Source: Hydractinia symbiolongicarpus
Lineage: Eukaryota; Cnidaria; Hydrozoa; Anthoathecata; Hydractiniidae
NCBI RefSeq assembly: GCF_029227915.1
Contig: NC_079880.1
Span: forward strand, 10,879,501-10,943,500
DNA: 64,000 bases
Direction: 5' to 3'
In this document: positions 1 to 8,691 of the stretch, in pieces
Position numbering within the stretch: position 1 is the first letter of the stretch
Layout of the letters: the number at the start of each line of letters is the position of its first letter
The notes under the pieces: generated by a model
Database searches by the model: none
What the model was told of the DNA's origin: nothing
Seen by the model: the letters and a program-made list of their open reading frames with translations, nothing else
Translations under genes and position numbers: made by a program

Positions 1-466
1 TATCGTTTTCATTGTGAATTGCTTCCATATAGCTATTGAACGCCTTATCAACATAGATTGTTGCTTCAGGATTCGATAAATCCTCCTTTCTCCATTTGAT
101 CCACACAGTTGCTTGAATTTTTATTGATTTTTTGTTTTTGAGTTCCCTCTTAATCAGATCAATTAGGTTGGGTCGAACCTTTTTGAGAAACAAATCAACA
201 TCCCTTTTTCCATCTGAGTTTATCTTGAACCTTTTGTAAGAACCATTAAACGTTGTTTCAATAGGAGTAAATTCTTTTTCCTCTTTTTCTCCTCTATCCT
301 TTTTATACAAATCCAGAACCTTATCTCTCAGGGTTCTGAAAGCTTTACTCGTTTTCTCCTTAATAGCTTTAGGTACATGATTTATTAACCATTCTCTCCA
401 TTCATTCAACTTGTTTTTTACCCGGGGTCTATATTTTGTCATTTTTTGCTGCTCAAACAAATCCAT
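1..466 (-). pseudogene. DNA polymerase B gene, N-terminal region (Polinton), cut by window edge
   Basis: An open minus-strand frame runs from an ATG at 466 (second ATG at 442) off the left edge, about 155 codons. It is charged and mostly helical, with Trp-rich helices near the second Met. By content and position it matches the region that precedes the catalytic part of PolB in cnidarian Polintons; this is recognition by memory of the family, not a search. No polymerase motifs are in view because they would lie further left. Upstream in the same frame is a stop, while the neighbouring frame (439-804) carries the expected preceding domain, so a frameshift near 440-480 separates the two. Protein-primed PolB would replicate the element. 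Confidence 0.6.
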
Positions 467-804
467 GTCTTATTGGCTAGGAATAATTGTAACAGGTCGA
501 ACGGCTTGAACCGCCTAGTAAATCTTGGCGGTTGAACAGGTTGACCATTCCTTGTCGGTCTTTCTGTAGACAAACGAGCTGGTGAGCCTGATAATAATTC
601 GAGCAACTCAGCTTTTCTGAGTTTTGAGTAGCCATGTAGGCCGCGTTCTCTGGCTAGAGCTTTTAATTCAACAACTGTATTTTTTGTTGTTATGTTTTGT
701 GATATGTTATTACGATTAACTCTCTTTATACCATTTTCTTTCCCAACCAAAAAGACTCGTAACCTTTGCGTTCTTTTTTTTGTTACTCGTCCATTAAGTA
801 ACAA
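439..804 (-). pseudogene. SAP-like domain segment of the PolB-region protein
   Basis: A 121-codon frame contains a clear SAP-type helix-turn-helix core: VVELKALARERGLHGYSKL followed by RKAELLELL at residues about 44-69. SAP domains are short DNA-binding helical modules often found at the N-terminus of Polinton polymerase proteins. A proline- and arginine-rich linker follows. The tail reads out of frame and ends at 439, overlapping the next segment (1-466) by about 28 bp in another frame. It therefore looks like the middle part of one larger coding region broken by frameshifts at both ends. The residues before about 40 look out of frame. Confidence 0.55.
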
Positions 805-1064
805 AAAGCGAGGTCAATTTTTTTTTTGGAAGCCCTTTTTCTCTTGTCATTATAGCGTTTTTGGTAGCTGAGATATCTTTCTCTGTTGTTTCGAATCCAG
901 TTCGAATAGTATCTATTACATGCTTGTTTAGTATCAGGATCAAGAGTATAAGATGGGTCCTTATCATTCTTTTCAAGTACCTCGAGCAATTTAGTTTTGT
1001 TCATTTGGGAAGCATATTTTATTTTTCGTGATGCACATAATTTTCTTAACTTTTTGACGTTCAT
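783..1064 (-). pseudogene. Upstream SAP-like segment of the same protein
   Basis: A 93-codon frame starts MNVKKLRKLCASRKIKYASQ and continues to KTKLLEVLEK, a second SAP-like module at residues 1-33. A Lys/Arg/Tyr-rich basic helix follows (about 48-85). It is probably the true N-terminus of the polymerase-region protein. It overlaps the next piece (439-804) by 22 bp in another frame. A long T/A homopolymer near 817-830 is a likely place for the frameshift. The 200 bp upstream separate it from the divergent integrase remnant and could hold a shared promoter. Confidence 0.5.
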
Positions 1065-1271
1065 TGATTTGTACTTTGATACGGGAGTATCCGTAATGTA
1101 ATTCTGTTTTGTCAGTCATTTTTATTCCTCATATGTAATCAATAAAAAACTTTTTGTCATGCTACATCATAAGAAAATGAGCTAAATAAACGATGTTCAT
1201 AAATAAAACATGTCAAACTCTAAAATTTATCCAAACTCCAAAATTTATGGTAAGGACAAAAAGCTGTTCAG

Positions 1272-2157
1272 AATTTAAGAGGATTTGGCTTCAAGCCAAA
1301 GGAAAGTAAGAAGTGGCTATCAAAACAAGCATTTTGGCAAGTACATTTACCTGCTCCAAAACATGTTGAAAGACCTCATTATGAAGTTACTACTCCTAAT
1401 GAATTACATCAATTCGATTTATTGTACATGCCTGGTGACATACTATATGGTAATAAATATAAGAACATTTTGTCTGGAATCGATGTTGCTTCCAGACTAA
1501 GAAAGCCAAAGAGGTTGCCGCTATGATTGAAGACATCTACAAGGCTGGACCATTAACTTATCCGAAAACTTTCCAATGTGATAACGGTTCAGAATTCAAG
1601 GCAGATGTGACAAAATTGTTGGAGAAGAATAATGTTGAAATAAAAAGAGCGACTACAAAATATAAGCATACACACACAGCTTTTGTTGAGACATTGAACA
1701 AGATACTTGCTGAAAATTTATTCAACATACAAGATGCTCAAGAACTGAATGAGTCGGAAAAGGTATCATCTACATGGGTTAAGCATCTGTATAAACTGGT
1801 TGATAGGTTAAACGATACAAATACGCAGATGATTGGTATGAAACCAAAAGATGCTATTAAAATGAAAGAGGTGCCTTTTGCTAAACGAGAGAATTATCCA
1901 CCTGAAATAAAATTACCTCAAGATGGGCTTTATAGATATCTATTGCAACCGGGTGAAGAGCATGATAATGGGCGGAGACGAGCAACCGACAGAATATGGT
2001 CAAAAATTCATATCGATTAAGTGAGGTAATAGAGCAACCTGGTAACCGTGTAATGTACTATGTTTAAGACGGACCAAAGCGATCGTTTGTAAAAGAAGAA
2101 TTGATTTTAATACCTGAAGATACAGAGTCACCTCCTGACTATGTGCAAGGCTGGTGA
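1272..2157 (+). pseudogene. DD35E integrase (Polinton INT), broken
   Basis: Integrase would insert the element into host DNA. The retrovirus-like core is readable: the first Asp in a HQFDLLYMP context (about 1405), the second Asp in QCDNGSEFK (about 1580), and the Glu in AFVETLNK exactly 35 residues later. The coding region is split. The first part reads in one frame to about 1495. A small deletion then shifts to the frame of 1523-2020, which holds the catalytic D and E. Near 2008 the frame shifts again, and the C-terminal tail continues to TGA at 2155-2157 with a TAA at about 2066. No start codon is visible upstream of 1272 in the first frame. Three lesions make it non-functional as it stands. 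Confidence 0.85.
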
Positions 2158-2275
2158 ACCGCTTTCAACGGTAAAAAGCAGTATCTTTACCTGTTTCAAG
2201 TAAAGATTATGACGCAACGCACTTCTCAGTTTACTTTGCCTACAAAACAAACAATAAATGGCGTGCATACACAAC
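2158..2275. other. Spacer between convergent integrase and accessory gene
   Basis: A short gap between the end of the integrase remnant (+) and the end of the next minus-strand gene. Nothing recognisable is in it. Confidence 0.5.
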
Positions 2276-2821
2276 CTAAGAAGAACCTGCGGTCTTTTTC
2301 ATCGTTTGAAGCTCTACTAACAGAGTTTTTTGAAAACCTCTGTGAATTTCAGTCTCCATTTTCCTATCCAGAGAGCTGAGCTTTTCTAGCGCTTTGTAGT
2401 ATGTTTCTTGTAAGCCAGAAAATTCTTTGTGTGAGATTCGACCGTCATTTAAGGCTTGAGACACACTGTTTTCAAATACGGCTATGGTTGAGGTTATGAT
2501 ATCAAGCAGAGCAGTCGTACTGTTTATCTTGCTTTGATATTTTTTAACCGAGGCACCAGTGACACCCGATGTTACAGAACTTGCTAGGGCTACAGCACCT
2601 AGTCCTGCTGCAACAGGGATCCCTACCAAAGTAGCACCTGTCGCGATTGCACTCACACCGCTTCCAACAGACAAAGCGCTCGCGCTGGTGTTTAATAAAA
2701 CCAAACTTTCTAATTTCTTTTTATACTTCTCAATCTTGTCGGTGAATTTTTTTTTCATTTTGATCAACTCGTCAAATTCGGTGTTGATGATACCTGCATT
2801 GAATTTTTCTTGCTCCGTCAA
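2276..2821 (-). CDS. Polinton accessory protein with central hydrophobic glycine-rich segment
   Basis: An open frame of 181 codons. Residues 20-45 form a lysine-rich amphipathic helix. Residues 46-92 form a long Ala/Gly/Ser/Val-rich stretch with no charge (GVSAIATGATLVGIPVAAG), which could be a membrane-active or membrane-inserted hairpin. A helical region follows to the end. The type is familiar from cnidarian Polintons, but its function is not known. A similar hydrophobic-core arrangement is seen in membrane-disrupting minor virion proteins, though that parallel is only inference. It is divergent from the next gene (109-bp spacer) and convergent with the integrase. The start is an ordinary ATG and no lesion is visible. 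Confidence 0.65.
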   Translation of the reverse strand: MTEQEKFNAGIINTEFDELIKMKKKFTDKIEKYKKKLESLVLLNTSASALSVGSGVSAIATGATLVGIPVAAGLGAVALASSVTSGVTGASVKKYQSKINSTTALLDIITSTIAVFENSVSQALNDGRISHKEFSGLQETYYKALEKLSSLDRKMETEIHRGFQKTLLVELQTMKKTAGSS

Positions 2822-2930
2822 ATCAGGAGGTGCGGTAGGTAAATAGTTTGGGATAAATGTTGAAGCTCATTTTTATTTTAGAGATAGCTATTGTCATAAC
2901 AAGAGAAAAATTATCCTCTAAATAAATAAA

Positions 2931-4208
2931 ATGGCAGACATTGACATTGACCCTTTTGGTGAACACGGAAAACCTGATGAGGCAACAGATGAGACGTTTC
3001 CTCTCATACCCACTGGAGACCGTACGAGTGTAAAAATACATACGTCAGGTGAAAAAGAAACATCATTTGGAGGTCTCAGTCAGAATACTAGACTTTTGCA
3101 GGAAATAGTTGAAGGGCTGCATGATAGATTATCTGAAAGATTCCAGCCAAAACCTGAGGTGTTATATACCGACCTGTTTGAACTTAGAGATGGTGCATTA
3201 TACTACAAAGACAGTAGCAAACCATTGGCAAACAATGGAAGACTAAGGGCTACTGATACTATAGCAGAAATATTAGGCAAGAGAAGGTTGCGTAATTTAG
3301 GGTTTGATATACCTAAAAATAAGTTTTCTGCACGACAAGCAGCTAAGCTAAACAAAATACAAAAAGAACTACCTTCATCGTCTAGAATAACAAATGCAAC
3401 TGACATTGAGCTGGATACAATTATTGAAAATATAAGTGATAGTACAGAAGATCTGGTTCGCCAATCATCAATCGATCATGAAACAACTCAGACTGATGAT
3501 CTATTTGAATATCCTGTGCGTGAATTGTTAGGATTGGATAAAGCATTGAGAACCTTACGAGGAAGTCTTCAGGATGAAGTTGCAAAAAAGGTTCAGCTAG
3601 AACAGCATATTGATAGAGAAAAAAACAAATTGGAAGAAATGGAAAACACATCAAATATGACTGAGGAAGAACAAAATGAAGTCAAAGAAAGGTTGAAAGG
3701 TTTGCAAGATGAGTTGAAATCTTGACAAGAGAGTATCGATCTTCTCAAGGGTAAATTAAACAGTCAAGTTACGAGCATAAGAGAAACCATTGCTAAAGTC
3801 CTCAACAAAGATACCACATTGGGTGAAAAGATACGAACACTATTCCGTGAACAAGGTATCACAATCGTTAGCCTTCTGACAACCTTTGGCATGGCTATTG
3901 GTGTCCTTGTGGAAGCTTTGTTACCAGGAGGTGGAGGGTCGACAAGTCACTCACAAAATCCTGACAAAGGTGATGATAAAAAGGACGGTGCAAAGGAATG
4001 GATAAAAAACAAGTTGTAGGCGTTGGGGTCTCTCTTGGGAAGGCTGGCAGGTAAAGCTGCTGCAGCTCTACCGGGTATATTAGGATCCATCGTGTCATGG
4101 TTACTCAATCGAGCGAAAGAAGTGGTAGGTTGGTTGAGTTAAAACCTGTGGGCTTTGATAGTTGGAATCGGAGGTCTGATATACACCTATCTCATGACAA
4201 AGCGTTAA
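2931..4208 (+). pseudogene. Polinton accessory coiled-coil/membrane protein with three in-frame stops
   Basis: A single frame of about 425 codons holds three internal stops: TGA at 3723-3725, TAG at 4017-4019 and TAA at 4140-4142. No frameshift is seen. The N-terminal 200 residues are polar and soluble. Residues about 200-290 are Glu/Lys/Gln-rich and predict a coiled coil. The C-terminal third has a hydrophobic segment beginning ITIVSLLTTFGMAIGVLVEA, a PGGGG linker, an amphipathic Ala/Leu-rich helix, and a last transmembrane helix (LWALIVGIGGLIYTYL) ending in TKR. It could be a minor virion or membrane-anchored protein, but the function is unknown. It shares a divergent 109-bp spacer with the gene at 2276-2821. 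Confidence 0.75.
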
Positions 4209-4265
4209 TGCTCTTACAGCTTATATGTTACATGTATCATGTAACATAATTTTTTCTCCCCCTCT

Positions 4266-4678
4266 TCATCTTTCAAAATACCACACAATTCCACCGATTC
4301 CAAGCATACTCAAAGTAATAAAAGCCAATTCCCTTTCATGTTGATCATGACTCGGTGTATAAAAGTCGCTCAATACAGGCTCCCGTGGTAAAGGTTCAAG
4401 ATGTTTACCAAATACCCTATTGTATTCGCGCATTGCATCGTTTAATTCTATGAATTTTGAATCGGCCTTCTTTTCGAGCCTGAGCTGCTTATTGATAAAG
4501 TCTATTCTCTCTTGTCTTCTTTGTTGCCATTCAATTTGTGCTTTTTGTAATTTTTCTATGGCCAAATCATGACGTTTTCTTTCCTTATCGATTCTGTCTT
4601 TGAAAACAGATAGTTTGAGCTTGTGAAAGCCAAAGCGGTAGCTAAAGCCCCTCCCAACATCATTGCAATTGAAGCCAT
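4266..4678 (-). pseudogene. Small membrane protein of the Polinton, one frameshift
   Basis: The N-terminal part starts at the ATG at 4678 (MASIAMMLGGALATALAF) and is a hydrophobic signal or transmembrane segment. After about 27 codons the frame breaks near 4600, and the rest continues in the frame of 4266-4565. That rest is a Glu/Arg/Gln-rich helical region and a C-terminal transmembrane helix (FITLSMLGIGGIVWYF) ending ER. The two halves fit one protein of about 135 residues with a membrane segment at each end. It is followed upstream, with a 2-bp gap, by another small gene on the same strand, so the small genes probably share a transcript. Confidence 0.65.
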
Positions 4679-4680
4679 AT

Positions 4681-4909
4681 TTAGATATTGATATTTTCAG
4701 GTAAAATCTTTTGCTTAATTAAGTATTCTCTTGTTATTTTACTAGCGGCAACAATGGCAACTAGTTTTCCTGTATCTTCCAAGTCAAAACTTTTGAATTG
4801 AGGGAGGTGTCATTTTTAACACCTTTTTTCCTAGCATTGAATAGCCGATAGCGAAAACGCAGACGACTGTTGCGTGATATAAATCGTTGACGATACTTTT
4901 CTTGTCCAT
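4681..4909 (-). pseudogene. Small hydrophobic accessory protein of the Polinton, one-base insertion
   Basis: It starts at ATG 4909 (MDKKSIVNDLYHATVV) with one membrane-type segment (VVCVFAIGYSML). After about 40 codons a run of T (4790-4794, read as A on +) appears to have gained one base, which gives a premature TGA. The shifted frame continues sensibly (DLEDTGKLVAIVAASKITR) to TAA at 4681-4683. Intact it would be about 75 residues. It is tightly packed with the genes on either side and is followed within 2 bp by the start at 4678. Function unknown. Confidence 0.6.
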
Positions 4910-4915
4910 TTTATT

Positions 4916-4975
4916 ATATATTGCGAGATTATATATTGCAAGATTATATATTGCGAGATTACATATTGCGAGATT
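4916..4975. repeat. Four copies of a 15-bp tandem repeat
   Basis: ATATATTGCGAGATT is repeated four times head to tail (4916-4930, 4931-4945, 4946-4960, 4961-4975) with two single-base differences. It lies just upstream of the minus-strand start at 4909 and just downstream of the stop at 4982. It therefore fills the spacer between two small genes and may carry promoter or terminator function. Confidence 0.9.
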
Positions 4976-4981
4976 ATCTTT

Positions 4982-5268
4982 TTATTCCATTTCAAGTTTA
5001 TTTATTTTCACAGGTTTTTTAGATTTTTGCGGAAGGGAAGCGACACTCGCTGGCTTAGTATATAACATTTGGTCTTTCTTTTTATACACAAAATAAGCAA
5101 AGCCACCAACTAAACCGAGAGCTATTATTCCTCCTATAGCGTAGTTCATAGGCTGTCTGTGTTATGGACACTTGTTTTAATTCTTTTCGTTTTTTACGGT
5201 TGTATTCCGCCAACCTCTTACCTGCTTCAACCTTTTTAGGGTTCTTTGTTGTCACTTGAATGGGACAT
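4982..5268 (-). pseudogene. Small single-pass membrane protein of the Polinton, frameshifted
   Basis: The downstream part is an open frame from ATG 5149 to TAA 4982 (55 codons). It begins MNYAIGGIIALGLVGGFAYF, one transmembrane helix, followed by a basic tail. Upstream sequence from an ATG at 5268 encodes, after a frameshift within a few codons, a Lys/Arg-rich stretch (KNPKKVEAGKRLAEYNRKK) that leads up to the membrane part in yet another frame. I read the two as one gene of about 95 residues with two frameshifts. Alternatively the 55-codon frame alone is the real, intact gene. Function unknown. Confidence 0.5.
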
Positions 5269-5304
5269 TTTTATTATCTGCTATATTTATATTATTTATA
5301 TTAT

Positions 5305-5823
5305 TTACCTCCCGGTAATAAGTCCAACACTGAGTGGTGCTAACAATGAACCGAATTTATAATACAAATCGCATGCGAATCTTTGAAGGGCAGAGTTTAA
5401 GAAGGGGTCATTTTCCAGGTCATTGCTCAATGCATCTTGATTGTTTTTTCCCAAGACTGTACAAGCTCCCATAGAATACATGTGAATGATTGATATACCT
5501 AAGGATTTCACCATCTGACCTGATAGTTTAGCTTCATAGATACTAAAAAGTTTTTTTACCTCTTCACCTTTGAGTTTGTTAATTTGCTCTTCAGTGTACA
5601 TTTTCCCTAGGTATAACTTACTATTCCCAGTTAAGACACACTCGAGCAATTTTTGCTTTTTGACCTCATTATTTTGCTGAGGAAATTCACCTGGAACATA
5701 GTGTCCAATTAAACTATAGATTGCTGTTTCCGCCATTTTTATTAGGGAGAAGTATTTTTTTAAGACAAAACCGGTAAAAAATAGCAGGATGCTTAATAAC
5801 ATGAAGTTAACATAGTCTATCAC
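5305..5823 (-). CDS. Polinton accessory protein, 140-170 residues
   Basis: An open frame of 172 codons. The first Met begins a hydrophobic lead (MIDYVNFMLLSILLFFTGFV), but a second Met at residue 30 (MAETAIYSLIGHYVPGEFP) looks like the conserved start, placing it at about 5736. The body is mixed helical, with FLNSALQRFACDLYYKFG and a hydrophobic C-terminus ending LITGR. I recognise it as a recurrent cnidarian Polinton protein of unknown role. No lesion is seen, though the C-terminal end may be shortened. It is followed by the small membrane genes on the same strand and preceded by a tandem-repeat spacer. Confidence 0.65.
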   Translation of the reverse strand: MIDYVNFMLLSILLFFTGFVLKKYFSLIKMAETAIYSLIGHYVPGEFPQQNNEVKKQKLLECVLTGNSKLYLGKMYTEEQINKLKGEEVKKLFSIYEAKLSGQMVKSLGISIIHMYSMGACTVLGKNNQDALSNDLENDPFLNSALQRFACDLYYKFGSLLAPLSVGLITGR

Positions 5824-5851
5824 TTTGTTATATCTGTTGTAATTTTCTTAT

Positions 5852-6016
5852 ATCTTCTTATAGTTTTGTTGGAATTTGCTGCACAAGAGTTTGCTATCTT
5901 CTTATAGTTTTTTTGAAATTCGCTGCACAAGAGTTTGCTATCTTCTTATAGTTTTGTTGAAATTCGCTGCACAAGAGTTTGCTATCTTCTTATAGTTTTG
6001 TTGAAATTTGCTGTAT
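5852..6016. repeat. 44-bp tandem repeat, nearly four copies
   Basis: The unit begins ATCTTCTTATAG and ends CACAAGAGTTTGCT. Copies run 5852-5895, 5896-5939, 5940-5983 and a partial copy from 5984. It occupies the spacer between the ATPase gene and the accessory gene at 5305-5823, directly upstream of the latter. Confidence 0.9.
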
Positions 6017-6021
6017 AGCAG

Positions 6022-6087
6022 TCTTATAGCAGTCTTTCAAGAGTCTTATAGCAGTATTGCAAGAGTCTTATAGCAGTCTTGCAAGAG
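6022..6087. repeat. 22-bp tandem repeat, three copies
   Basis: TCTTATAGCAGTCTTGCAAGAG-like units lie at 6022-6043, 6044-6065 and 6066-6087, with partial copies after. It shares the TCTTATAG word with the adjoining 44-bp repeat, so the two arrays probably arose from one another. It ends close to the stop of the ATPase gene. Confidence 0.9.
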
Positions 6088-6145
6088 CCTGTAGTATTCT
6101 TATAGCTTTTTTACGAGAGTCTTGTAACAAAAAACATCAACCTGC

Positions 6146-6763
6146 TCAACGAATGACATACGTTCTTGGGTGTTCCATTCTCATGACTAGGCACGCGTGT
6201 TTACCAGCTTTTAGCCTTTCTTTAACAGTCTGGATCTCTGATCGTAATTCAATGACATCATTCTCTACATGAATCGTTGAGAGATCTTGTTTATCTTTTG
6301 GATACCACACATGTAACAATTTAGCTTGCCGTCGTAAATTTTTAGATATAGTGGTGTATGATTGTGTAAGTAACCATACCGAATGATTTCGATGACGACC
6401 CGAGATTGCTAGTTCAAGCAAAGGCTGTCTCCTTTTGTCCAATTTTTCATCAGCGATGATATCGTCAATCAAAAACAAAGTTTTGTATCCAGCACAGAAA
6501 AAATCCATTTTCCTAATCCATTCATACAAAGATCCTTCCGGCTCAATTAAAATCACATAGCTGTCAGTCCAAAACCATTTTTGTTCTCTGTATGTTTGAT
6601 TCCATCTTAATGTTGGACATATAATCACGATGAAATCAAAGTGATCAAAGTATTCATTTTCTAATAATTTTACAACACGTTTAGATTTTCCACAGCCTGT
6701 AGGACCAACGAATAATGCTGTGTGAGGCTCTTTCATGTAAAAGGTGTTACTTTGTTCCGCCAT
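6146..6763 (-). CDS. A32-like DNA-packaging ATPase (Polinton)
   Basis: An open frame; the best start is ATG 6763 (MAEQSN...), 10 codons inside the longest frame and 4 bp after the capsid stop, giving about 205 residues. Walker A is GPTGCGKS at about residue 20. Walker B is TLFLIDDI in mid-protein. A sensor-like region with ISGRHRNHSVWLLTQSY follows, as in FtsK/HerA-type genome-packaging ATPases. The protein would pump element DNA into capsids. It is last of the three structural genes on this strand. No stop or frameshift is visible, so it may be functional. Confidence 0.9.
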   Translation of the reverse strand: MAEQSNTFYMKEPHTALFVGPTGCGKSKRVVKLLENEYFDHFDFIVIICPTLRWNQTYREQKWFWTDSYVILIEPEGSLYEWIRKMDFFCAGYKTLFLIDDIIADEKLDKRRQPLLELAISGRHRNHSVWLLTQSYTTISKNLRRQAKLLHVWYPKDKQDLSTIHVENDVIELRSEIQTVKERLKAGKHACLVMRMEHPRTYVIR

Positions 6764-6767
6764 TTTA

Positions 6768-8087
6768 CTAATACAAGACAGCCATAAATGCACCGTTTTG
6801 AATGTTTAATTGGGCGTCCATGATTAAATATATATAAGCGTTTAAGGGGCCTTCAGTTTCAGCGGTCTTTTCAATTTGTAAAGTGATGCCTTCACTTGCA
6901 TTTTCAATCCGTCGACCAGTCCCATGCAAAGCATTCTCGTCAATTGTTCTGAAATCTAACCACAGGGCATATTTGTCTGTCAAGTAATCAGAGACTTTTA
7001 TATCGTGTAATTGCAAATGTTTTTGGATTTCGTTGGCATTGTTATCTTTTGGTTTTCCTTCAGAAAAATACTTGCAAATCTCTTGATAATGTTCAAACGG
7101 CTGCATCCTTCGAGCAAAAAGTTGGTTAGGCTTGCCCTCAACGATGAAAGATACCTTTTTTATTTTCGGATTGTAGAATTTACCGGTATCTCGTTTGTAG
7201 GCTTGTTCGTCTTCAAACAAAACCAAGATACCCTTCAAAGATTTACAAAGGGTATTGAATGACCAATTCCACGTTGTGTCTGACTTGTTTACTCTAATTT
7301 GCCTAAGTCTCAAAATTCTATCGTATAGTAAAGCCATGTTTTGGTATTCAAATGCAATGTTTCTGGCCAAAGTAGCTTGTGTCACAATCTCATATTCCAG
7401 AGATATGTTAGAGATTTTATATTTAGCGTCCGGTGCTGGTGCTGCTGAAGCTCCCGAAGGTTTGGCTGGAGTTGATAATATAACCTTATCATAATTATTA
7501 AATGTGATCTCATAACATAACCTATTCCCTAATCCGGCTTGATAATATGGGGTCGTGCTATCTAACATTTCAAAATCGAGCGGAATGACAAACTTGTTTT
7601 TGTATGCATCAGTAATGGCTTTGCCTGGAACATCAGGGGTGTCTTTATCTGAAGCGTTTATCCTCAATTGCATACAGTTTTCTGTACACCCCTCATTGAA
7701 GATGATACCCTGTCTTATTGCATTTCTTTTTTCAGACTTGGTTAGCCATAAATCTCTGTAGCACCCAAAAATGTCAAAGTCATCAATGCTCAAAATCTCG
7801 CTACCCTCAAACTTAACAGCCAATTTTTTAACAATCTCTCTTCCAATGTTACTGACCAATGTTCTTTTTGTGTCAGCTTTCGACTCGATTTCAATGTCAA
7901 AACTTAGTTTCGCCGTCCCGGGAATAATAACGTCATCTCTACCCAAATTGGGAAACCTAACCAACAATAACTGGTTTTGATCAATCTCACTTGGATTGTG
8001 TGTGACAATTACTTTTTGACGAGAGCCTTTTACACCACGAGCATTTCTAAGTGAACGTTCAGGATTTAACCTTTTTCCGTATTCCAT
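6768..8087 (-). CDS. Double-jelly-roll major capsid protein (Polinton)
   Basis: An open frame of 439 codons starting MEYGKRLNPERSLRN, about the usual length for Polinton major capsid proteins. The body is beta-rich. It has the basic N-terminus, the DIFGCYRDLWL segment and the repeated beta-strand pattern typical of this family, and it ends with a hydrophobic IQNGAFMAVLY tail. Trimers would form hexagonal capsomers of an icosahedral particle. It lies 24 bp after the minor capsid gene and 4 bp before the ATPase start, so the three are probably co-expressed. No lesion is visible. The assignment comes from recognition of the family and from gene order. Confidence 0.85.
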   Translation of the reverse strand: MEYGKRLNPERSLRNARGVKGSRQKVIVTHNPSEIDQNQLLLVRFPNLGRDDVIIPGTAKLSFDIEIESKADTKRTLVSNIGREIVKKLAVKFEGSEILSIDDFDIFGCYRDLWLTKSEKRNAIRQGIIFNEGCTENCMQLRINASDKDTPDVPGKAITDAYKNKFVIPLDFEMLDSTTPYYQAGLGNRLCYEITFNNYDKVILSTPAKPSGASAAPAPDAKYKISNISLEYEIVTQATLARNIAFEYQNMALLYDRILRLRQIRVNKSDTTWNWSFNTLCKSLKGILVLFEDEQAYKRDTGKFYNPKIKKVSFIVEGKPNQLFARRMQPFEHYQEICKYFSEGKPKDNNANEIQKHLQLHDIKVSDYLTDKYALWLDFRTIDENALHGTGRRIENASEGITLQIEKTAETEGPLNAYIYLIMDAQLNIQNGAFMAVLY

Positions 8088-8111
8088 GTTTTTTAATGGG
8101 GTTTATTTCGG

Positions 8112-8651
8112 TTAGCGAATGTGCAAAACAATGGTTGTTCCCAGGTCTTCTTTTAGCATATTGCTATGCTGATCTGTGATTTTCAACGTGAGAGACTGAA
8201 ATACACCATTTTTTAATTTTTTGTTTTTAGGCTCAACATGTGTGACATCTTCATATTTAGCGATGGGAAAGGTTAGTAAAATATCACTTAGCTTTCCATT
8301 CTCAAGATTTTGAGTGTTGTCGAGTTCAGAGAGATGCAAATTAATTTTGGTTATTTCAGCTAATGTATTGGTCTTGATTATTCGAGGGTCTTTGTCTAAT
8401 AAGGTAAGTTCTACATTGCCTGCTAAAAATGCCTTCAATTCTCTGCTAGTGTATTTTCTTTGTGGTAGCAACTTTTCGACTTTTCCATCTCCGGCAGACA
8501 GAGTCACTTTTAGGGGAGCCGTGATTTGATAGGTAACATTGTCTGCAAACATCTCAAGCAATGCAATTTCTTTTGAGCCATCCATATTTTGAATGGGGTA
8601 ATATAGATATATGGTCTTCTCACCCCTTACGACATTTGCTGTGATATACAT
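8112..8651 (-). CDS. Minor (penton-like) capsid protein, single jelly roll
   Basis: An open frame of 179 codons starting MYITANVVRGEKTIYLYYP. It is beta-rich and of the size expected for the Polinton minor capsid protein, which would sit at the five-fold vertices. It is immediately upstream of the major capsid gene on the same strand, the usual arrangement. Its start faces the start of the plus-strand gene at 8692 across 40 bp, so the two probably share a bidirectional promoter. No lesion is visible. Confidence 0.75.
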   Translation of the reverse strand: MYITANVVRGEKTIYLYYPIQNMDGSKEIALLEMFADNVTYQITAPLKVTLSAGDGKVEKLLPQRKYTSRELKAFLAGNVELTLLDKDPRIIKTNTLAEITKINLHLSELDNTQNLENGKLSDILLTFPIAKYEDVTHVEPKNKKLKNGVFQSLTLKITDQHSNMLKEDLGTTIVLHIR

Positions 8652-8691
8652 TTCTTGTATTAGAGAATAGAAGATAATATTTTAAATAATA

